This document shows, piece by piece, positions 7,247-14,879 of a stretch of 17,536 bases of DNA (positions within the stretch are counted from its first letter, which is position 1; every line of letters starts with the position of its first letter). The position numbers and the translations under genes are program-made. The notes below the pieces were generated by a model. It was not told the DNA's origin and made no database searches. It saw only the letters and a list, made by a program, of their open reading frames with translations. Location: the NCBI GenBank assembly GCA_937983305.1, contig CALKAJ010000124.1:1-17536 (forward strand), read 5' to 3'. The DNA is from an uncultured Ignavibacteriota bacterium. GTDB taxonomy: Bacteria; Bacteroidota; Ignavibacteria; Tepidaquicellales; Tepidaquicellaceae.

Positions 7247-9622
7247 TATTCTGAAGAGATATTGCATTTTCAGGAAAAACTGCCTGTCGGTAAGAGTGCT
7301 TTTTGCTTTATAATTTATATCGTCGAGTTCCATATAGGAATGCGTCATACCAAGATAAAATATGGTGAAGGGATTTGGCCTGTAGCTTAATAAAGGATTA
7401 ATATATAAACTGCCGTCAAAAGAATTATATTCGTTGATTAAGCGAAGAGATATATCTTTTGTAAACATAAAATTGTTTGTATTTCTGAGAATATATCCCG
7501 CAAAAAGTTTTTCTCCGCGGTATGACTCAGAGAGCTCAAAGTAATCATAATTAAAACTTAACGATAAACTGTTAATCGGTTTTATCGTACCCCATAGATA
7601 CACCTCCGTTCCGTAGCCAATTCTGGAATTATCGTCTCTGATAATATATCTTCCGGCTTCAACAGAAGCACCGCCTCTGATATTGTCCGAAAAACTCGAA
7701 TTTATTTCAAAGTATGCCCGCCTTACATCCTGATGATATTTTCCGCGAAAGACTTCATTGTTAACAAGAAAATATCTCGTAAAAACACTTATCTGATTAA
7801 TTAATCTCATCCAAACAGATGGTGAAAGGAAATATTCCATTGGCTTAAAGTCATAATCATATCTTGCAAGTGCATAAACCGAAGGCTCGATTCTAAGCAG
7901 TATATCGCTTTTAGGATAGAACAGATAACCCTGTGAAGTTGAGAATGTTCTGTAATTATTATTAAATAAAAATCCGTTATCTCTTCGCATATTCGGCGAG
8001 GCATCTTCATAAGTAAATCTGAAATTCCATGATTCCGCACTTCTTCTGAAAGTCATATACAGTCCGTTTCCGGCAAGATATTGACCGTCAAGTTTGCCTG
8101 TCAGATTATCATCTCCAAATACTATTTCGTTATTGTAATTAGTATCTGTAATTTCTCTTGTAAAACTTCTTAAAAACTGAAACTGAAAATAATAGTTATC
8201 AAGAAACTTAAAATTTCCGTCAATTCCCGCTACCCTGTTATATCCGTCAACATCAAGAAATTTAGAGTCCCCTTCTTTATTAACCTGCCTGTCCGTAAAT
8301 ATTAAACCTATAAATGATTCGTTTCCCAAAATACTTCTTTTAAATCTGAAAATATTTGATAGAGATTTTCTGTCGGTTGAAAGAAAATCACTGAATTCCG
8401 TAAACGGTACAATGAAAGGAGTCTGCCGGTCATAAGCAGAAATAAATCCGATTTCGTTCAATCCGATTTTTCCTGTAAGTTTAACTGCATAAAGCGGGTC
8501 ATTTATGGAACGTGTATATACTGTGGTTAAATATGTATTGAAAATATTTGTACCTTCGTTAAAAAACGGTCTCTTTTCATTATAAAATAATGCAAAGGTT
8601 CTATTTACGCTTATTGTGCCCGCATCAGATTCAATCTGCGAAAAATCCGGGTTCAATGCAAAGTCTGCCGTTAGATTTGAGGTTATGCCGTATTTTAAAT
8701 TTATCCCGACTCTTCCTTTGATTTTTTCGTTTATAAAATCTGATTGCGCATTATAACTGTCGGATAGATAACTTGCCTGTGAGCTTAATACATAGGGAAG
8801 TATTTCAAAATTATTTCCGCCTTTTATATTTTTCAAATCCTTTAAAATACCGTGGCTTGTAAATGTTGTCGGAGAATTTCTGTCAATTTTTACATAAGAG
8901 TATTGATAGCGATTATTTCTTGGCCTTGTTCTTATTATATGAAAATTCCAGTTCTGAATATCTTTATCCGGAAATCTTATACTTTTAAAAGGAATTTTTA
9001 TTTCGGCAGTCCATCTGTCGCTTTTCACTTCTGCGGCAGAATACCAGATGGCATCGAAATTAGCATCTTCATTACCGTCAGAGCTCCAGAGCAAATCCCC
9101 CTGAATTCCATAAGCATTTACAAACATTTCGTATGCGTTTTTCCCTTCCGAATAAGTATCAATCATTATTCCCACAAAATCATCGTTAAAAATATTATCT
9201 CTCTGGGTAAGGGTTTTTCTTATCTGCTTTGTGTTTTTATCTTTACAGATGAATGATATATACAGATAATCTTCGTCATACAATATTCTCGCTTCCGTAT
9301 CTACTTCAGGTTTTGAATTATTCCCCGGTTCAACCTCGCTGAAATTCGTGAGTAATTTTCCGCTGTTCCAGATTTCTTCATTCGGCTCTCCGTCAATAGT
9401 TATACTATTGGTTTCGATTCTGAACGGATATACCTCGGGATTTTCGTTCGGAATAAAACTAACTTTTGTTGAATCGGTGTTTCCTTTTATGATTGTATCT
9501 GCAGGATTTTTGCCGGCAGGAAATTCACTTTCAATTCCGTCTTGTGCAAAGAGTGAATTAATTATTCCCGATATTAAAAGTGCTGTTAGAAGCAGATAAG
9601 AAGATATTGCTTTTCTATTCAT
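7244..9622 (-). CDS. DUF5916 outer-membrane protein with CBM9-like N-terminal domain
   Basis: This 792-residue protein has a signal peptide (MNRKAISSYLLLTALLISG, cleavage probably after the Ala of SLFAQ). Residues about 68-255 form a carbohydrate-binding family 9-like beta-sandwich, with ITIDGEPNEEIW, LYDEDYLYISFICKD, DDFVGIMIDTY, ANFDAIWYSA and WTAEIKIPFKSIRFP. The rest (about 265-792) is the beta-rich DUF5916 region (GINLKYGITSNLTADFALNPDFSQIESD, YNEKRPFFNEGTNIF), a probable outer-membrane barrel ending MQYLFRI. This two-part layout is common in Bacteroidota and relatives. A glycan-related surface role is often assumed but not proven. I start it at ATG 9622-9620; a TTG three codons upstream is less likely. 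No catalytic residues can be named. Confidence 0.88.
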   Translation of the reverse strand: MNRKAISSYLLLTALLISGIINSLFAQDGIESEFPAGKNPADTIIKGNTDSTKVSFIPNENPEVYPFRIETNSITIDGEPNEEIWNSGKLLTNFSEVEPGNNSKPEVDTEARILYDEDYLYISFICKDKNTKQIRKTLTQRDNIFNDDFVGIMIDTYSEGKNAYEMFVNAYGIQGDLLWSSDGNEDANFDAIWYSAAEVKSDRWTAEIKIPFKSIRFPDKDIQNWNFHIIRTRPRNNRYQYSYVKIDRNSPTTFTSHGILKDLKNIKGGNNFEILPYVLSSQASYLSDSYNAQSDFINEKIKGRVGINLKYGITSNLTADFALNPDFSQIESDAGTISVNRTFALFYNEKRPFFNEGTNIFNTYLTTVYTRSINDPLYAVKLTGKIGLNEIGFISAYDRQTPFIVPFTEFSDFLSTDRKSLSNIFRFKRSILGNESFIGLIFTDRQVNKEGDSKFLDVDGYNRVAGIDGNFKFLDNYYFQFQFLRSFTREITDTNYNNEIVFGDDNLTGKLDGQYLAGNGLYMTFRRSAESWNFRFTYEDASPNMRRDNGFLFNNNYRTFSTSQGYLFYPKSDILLRIEPSVYALARYDYDFKPMEYFLSPSVWMRLINQISVFTRYFLVNNEVFRGKYHQDVRRAYFEINSSFSDNIRGGASVEAGRYIIRDDNSRIGYGTEVYLWGTIKPINSLSLSFNYDYFELSESYRGEKLFAGYILRNTNNFMFTKDISLRLINEYNSFDGSLYINPLLSYRPNPFTIFYLGMTHSYMELDDINYKAKSTLTDRQFFLKMQYLFRI

Positions 9623-9677
9623 ATATGACAAAGAAGTTCGTAGTTATGTATTTAGACGATAATGTTTATAAATTGTT

Positions 9678-10751
9678 TCAATCAGAGCCCGAAGAAAGTT
9701 TTTCTGCTCTGTCGGCTGTTTTTAATTTATCAATAATTTCATCCAGATCGCCTTCTACTATGTCGGATAGGTTGTACATTGTCAGTCCTATGCGATGGTC
9801 TGTTAACCTGTTTTGAGGAAAGTTGTATGTTCTGATTTTATCGCTTCTGTCTCCTGATTTCACCATCTGCTTTCTCTGAGCCGAAAGTTCCTTATCTCTT
9901 TTTTCAAGTTCAAATTCATATAATCTTGAACGGAGTACCTTCATTGCTTTATGTTTGTTCTTTAGCTGTGAGCGTTCATCCTGACATTGAACAACAGTGC
10001 CTGTTGGCAGGTGTGTTATTCTTATTGCAGTTTCTACTTTATTTACGTTTTGTCCTCCGGCGCCGCCTGCACGGAATACATCAATCTTCAAATCGTTTTC
10101 GTTTATCTCAACATCGAACTCTTCTGCTTCGGGAAGTACTGCAACAGATGCGGCAGATGTATGAACTCTTCCGTTTGCTTCAGTTTTTGGAACACGCTGA
10201 ACTCTGTGAACTCCGCTTTCATATTTTAAATCGCCGTAGGTTCCTTTTTTATTTATGCTCAGAACAACTTCTTTTATTCCTCCGGGAGTTGAAGATTCGT
10301 TATAATCAATCAGCTCATAGGTCCAGCCCTTTGTATCAAAATATCTTGTGTACATTCTGTATAAATCCGCCGCAAATAAAGCCGCTTCCTCACCGCCTGT
10401 GCCTGCTCTTATTTCAAGTATTGCACTTTTTTCATCAGCCGGATCTTTAGGTATGAGAAGCTCTTTGATTTTATTTTCTATCTCAGTAAGCTTTTCTTCG
10501 AGTATCAGCTGCTCTTCTTTTGCCATTTCTTTTAATTCGCTGTCTTTTGTATCGAATAAGATTGCTTTGTTTTCTTCGATGTCCGAAGTAATTTTCAAAT
10601 ACGCATTATACGATTCAACTATTTCAGATAAATCGGAATATTCTTTCGAAAGAGTTCTGAATTCGTTCTGATTGTTAATCACATCCGGATTAGAAAGCAA
10701 ATCAGATATTTCACCGTAACGTTCTTTTACTTTTTGTAATTTGTTAAACAT
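9678..10751 (-). CDS. prfA: Peptide chain release factor 1 (RF1)
   Basis: RF1 recognises UAA and UAG stop codons and triggers release of the finished protein. The 357-residue length is normal. A helical N-terminal domain (1-100) is followed by IRAGTGGEEAALFAADL, then the codon-recognition motif in RVPKTEANGRVHTSAAS (P-x-T as PKT, 188-190; RF2 would have SPF here). The peptidyl hydrolysis motif GGQ is at 232-234 in FRAGGAGGQNVNK. SQLKNKHKAM and RTYNFPQNRLTDHR complete the signature. The start is ATG 10751-10749, three bases after the upstream membrane-protein gene stop, so the two are probably cotranscribed. The RF1 methyltransferase gene (prmC), a common partner, is not adjacent; downstream is the DUF5916 gene. 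No Shine-Dalgarno is visible. Confidence 0.97.
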   Translation of the reverse strand: MFNKLQKVKERYGEISDLLSNPDVINNQNEFRTLSKEYSDLSEIVESYNAYLKITSDIEENKAILFDTKDSELKEMAKEEQLILEEKLTEIENKIKELLIPKDPADEKSAILEIRAGTGGEEAALFAADLYRMYTRYFDTKGWTYELIDYNESSTPGGIKEVVLSINKKGTYGDLKYESGVHRVQRVPKTEANGRVHTSAASVAVLPEAEEFDVEINENDLKIDVFRAGGAGGQNVNKVETAIRITHLPTGTVVQCQDERSQLKNKHKAMKVLRSRLYEFELEKRDKELSAQRKQMVKSGDRSDKIRTYNFPQNRLTDHRIGLTMYNLSDIVEGDLDEIIDKLKTADRAEKLSSGSD

Positions 10752-10754
10752 CTG

Positions 10755-11120
10755 TTAGTATATACCTTTTGAAACTAAAAAACTTTTAAAATCTTCTTTC
10801 TGCATGAAAGTTAAAATAAGAATACCAAAAACCAAACTGACAACATTGCCTGTTAAAATTGTAACTATGTCAAATATTGCCGCAGTATTAACGGTTCCGT
10901 ATGTTCCGGTCTGATTTAAATTGTTAAGTTTGCTGAATGCAAGAAAATCCATTACAGCCGCAACAATATTCAGAATCGGAAGAAATCCCATTAAACAGCC
11001 GACACCGCAGGTAACCGCACCAAAAGCCAGAGTTCCGCCGCCCCAGCCGATTGCCGTTAAAATATTTAATATTCCCGAAATCAGGAAAAATGTTCTGGAA
11101 GTACTTATATCTGAAGGCAT
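10755..11120 (-). CDS. Small integral membrane protein of unknown function
   Basis: I do not recognise the family. The 121-residue protein has about three hydrophobic segments (10-30, 36-62, 80-107) separated by a polar loop, FSKLNNLNQTGTYGT (62-76). A glycine- and cysteine-containing stretch (GWGGGTLAFGAVTCGVGCLMGF) packs the first two. It ends in a polar tail, MQKEDFKSFLVSKGIY, probably cytoplasmic. There is no signal peptidase site and no enzymatic motif. It begins with ATG (11120-11118), follows a terminator at 11146-11177 and ends three bases before prfA, so it should be the first gene of a two-gene unit with RF1. Its size and style recall the next gene upstream (11202-11555), another small polytopic protein, but I see no clear sequence similarity. 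Confidence 0.75.
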   Translation of the reverse strand: MPSDISTSRTFFLISGILNILTAIGWGGGTLAFGAVTCGVGCLMGFLPILNIVAAVMDFLAFSKLNNLNQTGTYGTVNTAAIFDIVTILTGNVVSLVFGILILTFMQKEDFKSFLVSKGIY

Positions 11121-11140
11121 AATTTTTTGTTTTAAAGTTT

Positions 11141-11177
11141 ATAAAAAAGCAATCATCCATTTCTGAATGATTGCTTT
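11141..11177 (-). terminator. Intrinsic terminator after the Tic20/DUF4870-like gene
   Basis: The arms AAAGCAATCAT (11146-11156) and ATGATTGCTTT (11167-11177) form a perfect 11-base stem with a 10-base loop. On the minus strand the stem runs into a six-base T-run. It lies 24 bases downstream of the stop of the minus-strand gene at 11202-11555, and so separates that gene from the prfA unit. Confidence 0.85.
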
Positions 11178-11201
11178 ACGTTAAAACTATTAAAAATGTT
11201 A

Positions 11202-11555
11202 CTATTTAACTAAGTTAAATTTCTCTCCGAATTGACCTACTAACGGAAGCGGGGTTGCTTTTCCGCCGAAAGCGTTAATCACACCCATAATCCAAAGGAC
11301 AAGTGCAAATAAATTCAAAAGATAAAAAACGACACCGATGCAAAAGAATGAACCAATCGTACCAAGCACTATTCCTGCAACGTTTACAATAACTACAACA
11401 ATAGATTGTTCAGTATGGAACATTACAAATTTGTTCTTTCTCTGATCTTCCATTAAAAGGGGAACAAAGAAAATAAGATACGCAACGAATGCCATCACTT
11501 TACCGGATTCTATTTCTTCGGGAGTGATATTTAAAACACGGTTAGAATCTGCCAT
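11202..11555 (-). CDS. Tic20/DUF4870-like small membrane protein
   Basis: This 117-residue protein has a polar N-terminus (LNITPEEIESGKV) followed by about three membrane segments (20-35, 51-80, 82-96). The loop EDQRKNKFVMFHTEQSIVV (37-54) matches the F-H-x-x-Q-A/S pattern typical of DUF4870/Tic20-type proteins. The C-terminus is PLVGQFGEKFNLV. The function of bacterial members is unknown; the name comes from distant likeness to a chloroplast import component and does not imply protein import here. The start is ATG (11555-11553), preceded by a very strong Shine-Dalgarno, unlike most genes in the window, which suggests high translation. It lies 59 bases after the FnIII-like gene and is closed by its own hairpin terminator. 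Confidence 0.78.
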   Translation of the reverse strand: MADSNRVLNITPEEIESGKVMAFVAYLIFFVPLLMEDQRKNKFVMFHTEQSIVVVIVNVAGIVLGTIGSFFCIGVVFYLLNLFALVLWIMGVINAFGGKATPLPLVGQFGEKFNLVK

Positions 11556-11562
11556 TAAAGCT

Positions 11563-11570
11563 ACCTCCTT
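11563..11570 (-). promoter_or_regulatory. Strong Shine-Dalgarno (AAGGAGGT) for the Tic20-like gene
   Basis: On the minus strand AAGGAGGT precedes the ATG by seven bases. It is a near-perfect anti-16S match and fixes the start at 11555. Confidence 0.88.
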
Positions 11571-11614
11571 GTTTTGTTTTGATTTGAAATAATTTTTTTA
11601 ATAAAAAAACTCTA

Positions 11615-12019
11615 TTATCTGAATATTGCTTTGATACTGCCCCAGGTATCTTTGATACCGGAAACAGTGTACATTACCGAAATGGTATTAGAGTATGTGG
11701 AAGAACCGTCAGGTTTAACGCATTTTAACCTGTAGTAGTATAGCGAAGAAGTCATCTTGAATGAAACACTATTATCCTGATATGAATAGAATGAGTTATT
11801 TCCAATTGCGTTCATTGATTTTATGAAAATAAAATTTTCCATTGAACCGGCGCTTCTTTCAATTTCAAATCTTGTTACTCCGTCCTCATCTCCTGTTTTC
11901 CACTCTATTAAAACTCCGTCTGAGTTCGATTTAGCAGTGAAGAAGTGAAGACTTACGGAAGCGAAAGCAACCGTTAGAGTAAAAACCGACAAAAATAAAA
12001 ACAGTACAAATCTCTTCAT
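11615..12019 (-). CDS. Small secreted FnIII-like protein
   Basis: The 134-residue protein has a signal peptide (MKRFVLFLFLSVFTLTVAFA, 1-20). A single fibronectin type III-like beta-sandwich follows (about 22-117), in the form common in FCB-group surface proteins: GVLIEWKTGDEDGVTRFEIERS, then SFYSYQDNS, then LYYYRLKCVKPDGSSTYSNTISV. Those repeats normally occur inside much larger proteins that end in a T9SS sorting domain. Here the module stands alone and ends with a short tail, DTWGSIKAIFR, with no sorting domain. I do not know a function; binding or structural roles are possible. The start is ATG (12019-12017). A good promoter lies just upstream, giving a short leader. Confidence 0.78.
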   Translation of the reverse strand: MKRFVLFLFLSVFTLTVAFASVSLHFFTAKSNSDGVLIEWKTGDEDGVTRFEIERSAGSMENFIFIKSMNAIGNNSFYSYQDNSVSFKMTSSLYYYRLKCVKPDGSSTYSNTISVMYTVSGIKDTWGSIKAIFR

Positions 12020-12045
12020 TGTTTACCCGTTTATGTCTTTAGTGC

Positions 12046-12074
12046 AATATATAATACTTAAAATTTAAATTCAA
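12046..12074 (-). promoter_or_regulatory. Predicted sigma70-type promoter for the FnIII-like gene
   Basis: On the minus strand TTGAAT (12074-12069) and TATATT (12051-12046) are 17 bases apart, with 4/6 and 5/6 consensus matches. Transcription would start near 12038, about 20 bases before the ATG. The -35 overlaps the right arm of an AATACTT/AAGTATT inverted repeat (12053-12059 with 12073-12079), and a third AATACTT lies at 12101-12107. The 116-base gap 12020-12135 holds nothing else I can name. Confidence 0.5.
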
Positions 12075-12135
12075 GTATTTTTATTGTGTTACAATTATTT
12101 AATACTTATAAGCTATTTGTCTAAAAATCATACAC

Positions 12136-13824
12136 TTAGATATTAATTCTCATTTTTAGGTATGAAAAACTAAAAAATTCTTTCTCTGATATGTATATTT
12201 TATCGTTTATTCGATACAAAAAGTTTAGTTCAAACAGTATATCCCTCACCGGCTCGTATGTTCCTGTCAATTTCAATGTTATTGTGTTTTCCCTGTTCCC
12301 GTCAAGAAATTTAATTTTATCCGCATCAATGCCTGTTCTGAAAGGTTCGTTAATATTTCCGCCGGCGTTTTTTATTAAAATACCTTTTTCATCATAAATG
12401 TTATTTCCTTTTCGGGTGAATTTGAACTCTAATGATAAACCTGCCCATTGACTTAAATCATAATTTGCATGTGCAAATATCCGGTCTGAATTTGGACCAA
12501 TTGGGTTTCCAAGAATTATTCCGTAACCGGTATAAGTGTTTTTTGGATTGGTGTGACTATATACATAAGGTCTGATATTTGTGTACTCAAGTTTTAAAGA
12601 TAAATTACTTATTCCGAGCGGTTCATATAAGAAAGTTCCAACCTGAAAAGCTGTTTTATTTTCATAGCTGTTCAGGTCTGCAAGAATTCCGAGAGGATTC
12701 TCGTCTAAGAATACCGAAAATTCAAATTCTATGTTTTTTAAAAAATGAGATTGAAAATCAATAAAGAATACTCCGTTATCTCTGTCTTGCAGTGACATTT
12801 CCAAAAACTTATAGAATCCTAATGGAGTTAAATATGCTAACTCAATTCCTCTTCCCGAATAAATTATACTTTCTCCCACACCTATATCGAAAAGTTTTTC
12901 GAAAGATAGCTTAAGTTTATTTGCCGCAAAATATTTTGTATATCTCTCTTCTCTGTCTTGTGAAAACGGACCAACTGTTGATGCATGAATCGAAGAGAAT
13001 TTTAATATTCCATAGTTAAAATTAAACTTCAGAAAATCCATATCGGGTCCCATTCCGGAAAGCGTCAGACTTTCGCTGTAACCATAGCCGTATTTAATTT
13101 TTTCTCTTCCGAGTTGTATTGAAATATTTGCATCGTCGAAGATGTCTGTTCTGAATTTCAGATATCCGTTTGTAAAGTTATAATTCCGTATGTTTTCAAG
13201 TTGTTCGTTAAATTTGAATTCGGATTTTAATTCCGGCATCATAATCAGAGAGTTATCTCCATTACCCGTTGCCCCTCCCTTTACCACTGAAAGGTAATAT
13301 CCGAGTTTCTCAAAAAAAGTACCTCTTAAAACAAAACCCATATCAAACAATGCGGAGTTTGTATTTCCGTGCGGTAAGTTTTCATTTCCGTAATAAAGAT
13401 TACCGGTAAAATCCGCAAATAAATTACTTCCACTTTTATCGGAAAAATACAGGAGTTTTTTCTTTTTTGAAAAGAAGTCCGACACTTTCTCCCCGATTGA
13501 TTCGCCTCCTCTTAATATTATAGAAGTATTTTCATTAGTCATTTCACTTATAATAAATTCTGTTTTATATTTTCCGAGTAATTCTTTGTCAACCTTGCTC
13601 AGTTCATTCATAGAGGAATCAATCTTTTTAAGGTGTTTTTCTATATCACCTCTCGACATAGACGGATCATCGTCATTGATTGAGCCGATGACTCCTTTTA
13701 CGCTCATCTTTTTTAAAAAAGTATATACACTGTTATCTAAAGAAACATTTTCTGTTTGAGAAAAACATAATCTGCCGTAAAAAATTACAACCGGAATAAA
13801 TAAGATGAATATCAGATTTTTCAT
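12136..13824 (-). CDS. Capsule assembly Wzi-like outer-membrane beta-barrel protein
   Basis: The 562-residue exported protein has a signal peptide (MKNLIFILFIPVVIF..., about 1-22). An N-terminal helical region has the pattern seen in Wzi-like proteins: VYTFLKKMSVKGVIG and SMSRGDIEKHLKKI. A long beta-barrel with alternating aromatic strands follows, including YGYGYSESLTLSGMGPDMDFLKFNFNYGILKFSSIHAS (residues about 246-283), typical of the family, and it ends in a strand, FSYLKMRINI. In E. coli Wzi is a surface lectin that anchors group 1 capsule. In this phylum Wzi-like proteins are more diverse and often found without capsule genes, as here, so a capsule role is not shown. The start is ATG 13824-13822. 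There is no Shine-Dalgarno; a small hairpin GTAAAA/TTTTAC (13826-13840) sits directly before the start. Confidence 0.75.
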   Translation of the reverse strand: MKNLIFILFIPVVIFYGRLCFSQTENVSLDNSVYTFLKKMSVKGVIGSINDDDPSMSRGDIEKHLKKIDSSMNELSKVDKELLGKYKTEFIISEMTNENTSIILRGGESIGEKVSDFFSKKKKLLYFSDKSGSNLFADFTGNLYYGNENLPHGNTNSALFDMGFVLRGTFFEKLGYYLSVVKGGATGNGDNSLIMMPELKSEFKFNEQLENIRNYNFTNGYLKFRTDIFDDANISIQLGREKIKYGYGYSESLTLSGMGPDMDFLKFNFNYGILKFSSIHASTVGPFSQDREERYTKYFAANKLKLSFEKLFDIGVGESIIYSGRGIELAYLTPLGFYKFLEMSLQDRDNGVFFIDFQSHFLKNIEFEFSVFLDENPLGILADLNSYENKTAFQVGTFLYEPLGISNLSLKLEYTNIRPYVYSHTNPKNTYTGYGIILGNPIGPNSDRIFAHANYDLSQWAGLSLEFKFTRKGNNIYDEKGILIKNAGGNINEPFRTGIDADKIKFLDGNRENTITLKLTGTYEPVRDILFELNFLYRINDKIYISEKEFFSFSYLKMRINI

Positions 13825-13969
13825 TGTAAAATTGTTTTACGGAAAAACTAACCATTCTTGTCTAAATAATTATTAATAATTAGTAATAAAATAATTAAGT
13901 AATTTTTTCTTTCCGATTGTGCATTTGATTAAGTAGTGATAATTAAAATTATATGCATTAATTTAAAGA

Positions 13970-14875
13970 ATGAAAAACGAAAAAAAGTATTTAATATGCT
14001 GTGATTACGGAGGAACAAAGTTGTCTTTAACAGTTTTCTCCGTTAGTGGAGAAAATTTATTTGAAAATATTTTCAATGCAAAGCAATATTCGGTTTATGG
14101 CTCGGACGAGTGCATTAAAATTATTAAATCCGCTGTTTCAAAAATACCCTTTGAGAAAAAAAACATAACGGCTTTTAGTATCGGCGTTTCAGGTCTGCGT
14201 TATGAAAAGGATAAAAAATCTTTTGAAAAAAAGTTAAGGAAAACGCTGAACATAAAAAATATTGTCGCCGAATCTGACGCAATTACTGCTCTTGAGGGAG
14301 CTTTTTCAGGAGGGGAGGGAGCACTTCTGATTTCGGGAACGGGCTCGGTTATTTACGGTTTGAGCAAGAAAAAAATATTCAGAGCCGGCGGCTGGGGAAG
14401 AATTCTCGGTGATGAAGGAAGCGGCTACCGTATTGGTGCAGAGTCTCTGAATAAATTAAGTGTTTTTTTTGATTATAACATTACAAATAAATATACAAGG
14501 TTTTTCGAGAATGAGTTTGGAATTACACGCGAAAATCTCCTTGATAAAGTTTATAAAAACAATTTTGATATTGCATCCATTGCAGAAAAAATAATTCTTT
14601 CAAAATCACAGGATGCATATTTATTCAAAGATATTTTGATAAGCGCCGCAGATAATCTTGCGTTGCTGATTTCTGATTATATTAACATCAGCAAATGCAG
14701 TCTTCCGCTTAAAGTTGCCCTTTCCGGAAGTACTATTAACAAAGAAAACAGACTAACAAAATTGCTGATTGAAACAGTGAAAAAATATTTCGGAAAAAAA
14801 GTTGTATTGGTTAAACCGCAAAACACTCCGCAATTCGGAGCATTTTTACTTGCAAAAAAGAAATTTAAATTTTAA
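13970..14875 (+). CDS. N-acetylglucosamine kinase-like protein (BadF/BadG/BcrA/BcrD ATPase family)
   Basis: This 301-residue sugar-kinase-fold ATPase has a phosphate-1 loop CCDYGGTKLSL (Asp12, Gly14, Gly15, Thr16). A catalytic-base region, ESDAITALEG (Asp103), lies in the position of the acceptor-site aspartate. Phosphate-2 is ISGTGSVIYG (121-130). A substrate-binding signature, GGWGRILGDEGSGYRIG (140-156), is highly typical of GlcNAc kinases and BadF-type relatives. An adenosine motif, VALSGSTI (249-256), is near the end. The likely reaction is ATP-dependent 6-phosphorylation of GlcNAc or a related amino sugar from cell-wall turnover, but the substrate is inferred. The BcrA/BcrD iron-sulphur cysteines are absent, so a reductase-activator role is unlikely. 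guaA begins four bases after the stop, so they are probably cotranscribed. The start is ATG 13970. Confidence 0.86.
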   Translation: MKNEKKYLICCDYGGTKLSLTVFSVSGENLFENIFNAKQYSVYGSDECIKIIKSAVSKIPFEKKNITAFSIGVSGLRYEKDKKSFEKKLRKTLNIKNIVAESDAITALEGAFSGGEGALLISGTGSVIYGLSKKKIFRAGGWGRILGDEGSGYRIGAESLNKLSVFFDYNITNKYTRFFENEFGITRENLLDKVYKNNFDIASIAEKIILSKSQDAYLFKDILISAADNLALLISDYINISKCSLPLKVALSGSTINKENRLTKLLIETVKKYFGKKVVLVKPQNTPQFGAFLLAKKKFKF

Positions 14876-14879
14876 TAAT

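Noticed and set aside
9623..9631. TTG start for the DUF5916 protein
   Set aside because: The ATG three codons downstream leaves a complete signal peptide, and no ribosome binding site favours the TTG.
9926..10450. Plus-strand 174-codon frame rich in Leu, Arg and Cys
   Set aside because: It is a shadow opposite prfA, whose motifs are complete, and it has no export or family signature.
11593..11609. T7-AAT-A7 hairpin between the FnIII-like and Tic20-like genes
   Set aside because: The stem has only A-T pairs and a three-base loop, so it is too unstable to call a terminator.
13867..13882. 16-base perfect palindrome TAATTATTAATAATTA between the Wzi-like gene and the kinase
   Set aside because: It is pure A/T in very AT-rich DNA. 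Such palindromes are expected by chance and no promoter aligns with it.
13925..13955. TTGATT and TATATG hexamers ahead of the kinase gene
   Set aside because: The 19-base spacer and weak -10 make the promoter call too uncertain to list as a feature.
14802..14879. Longer start for GuaA
   Set aside because: It overlaps the kinase gene, and the GuaA family begins at the ATG at 14880 (DFILILDFGSQY).
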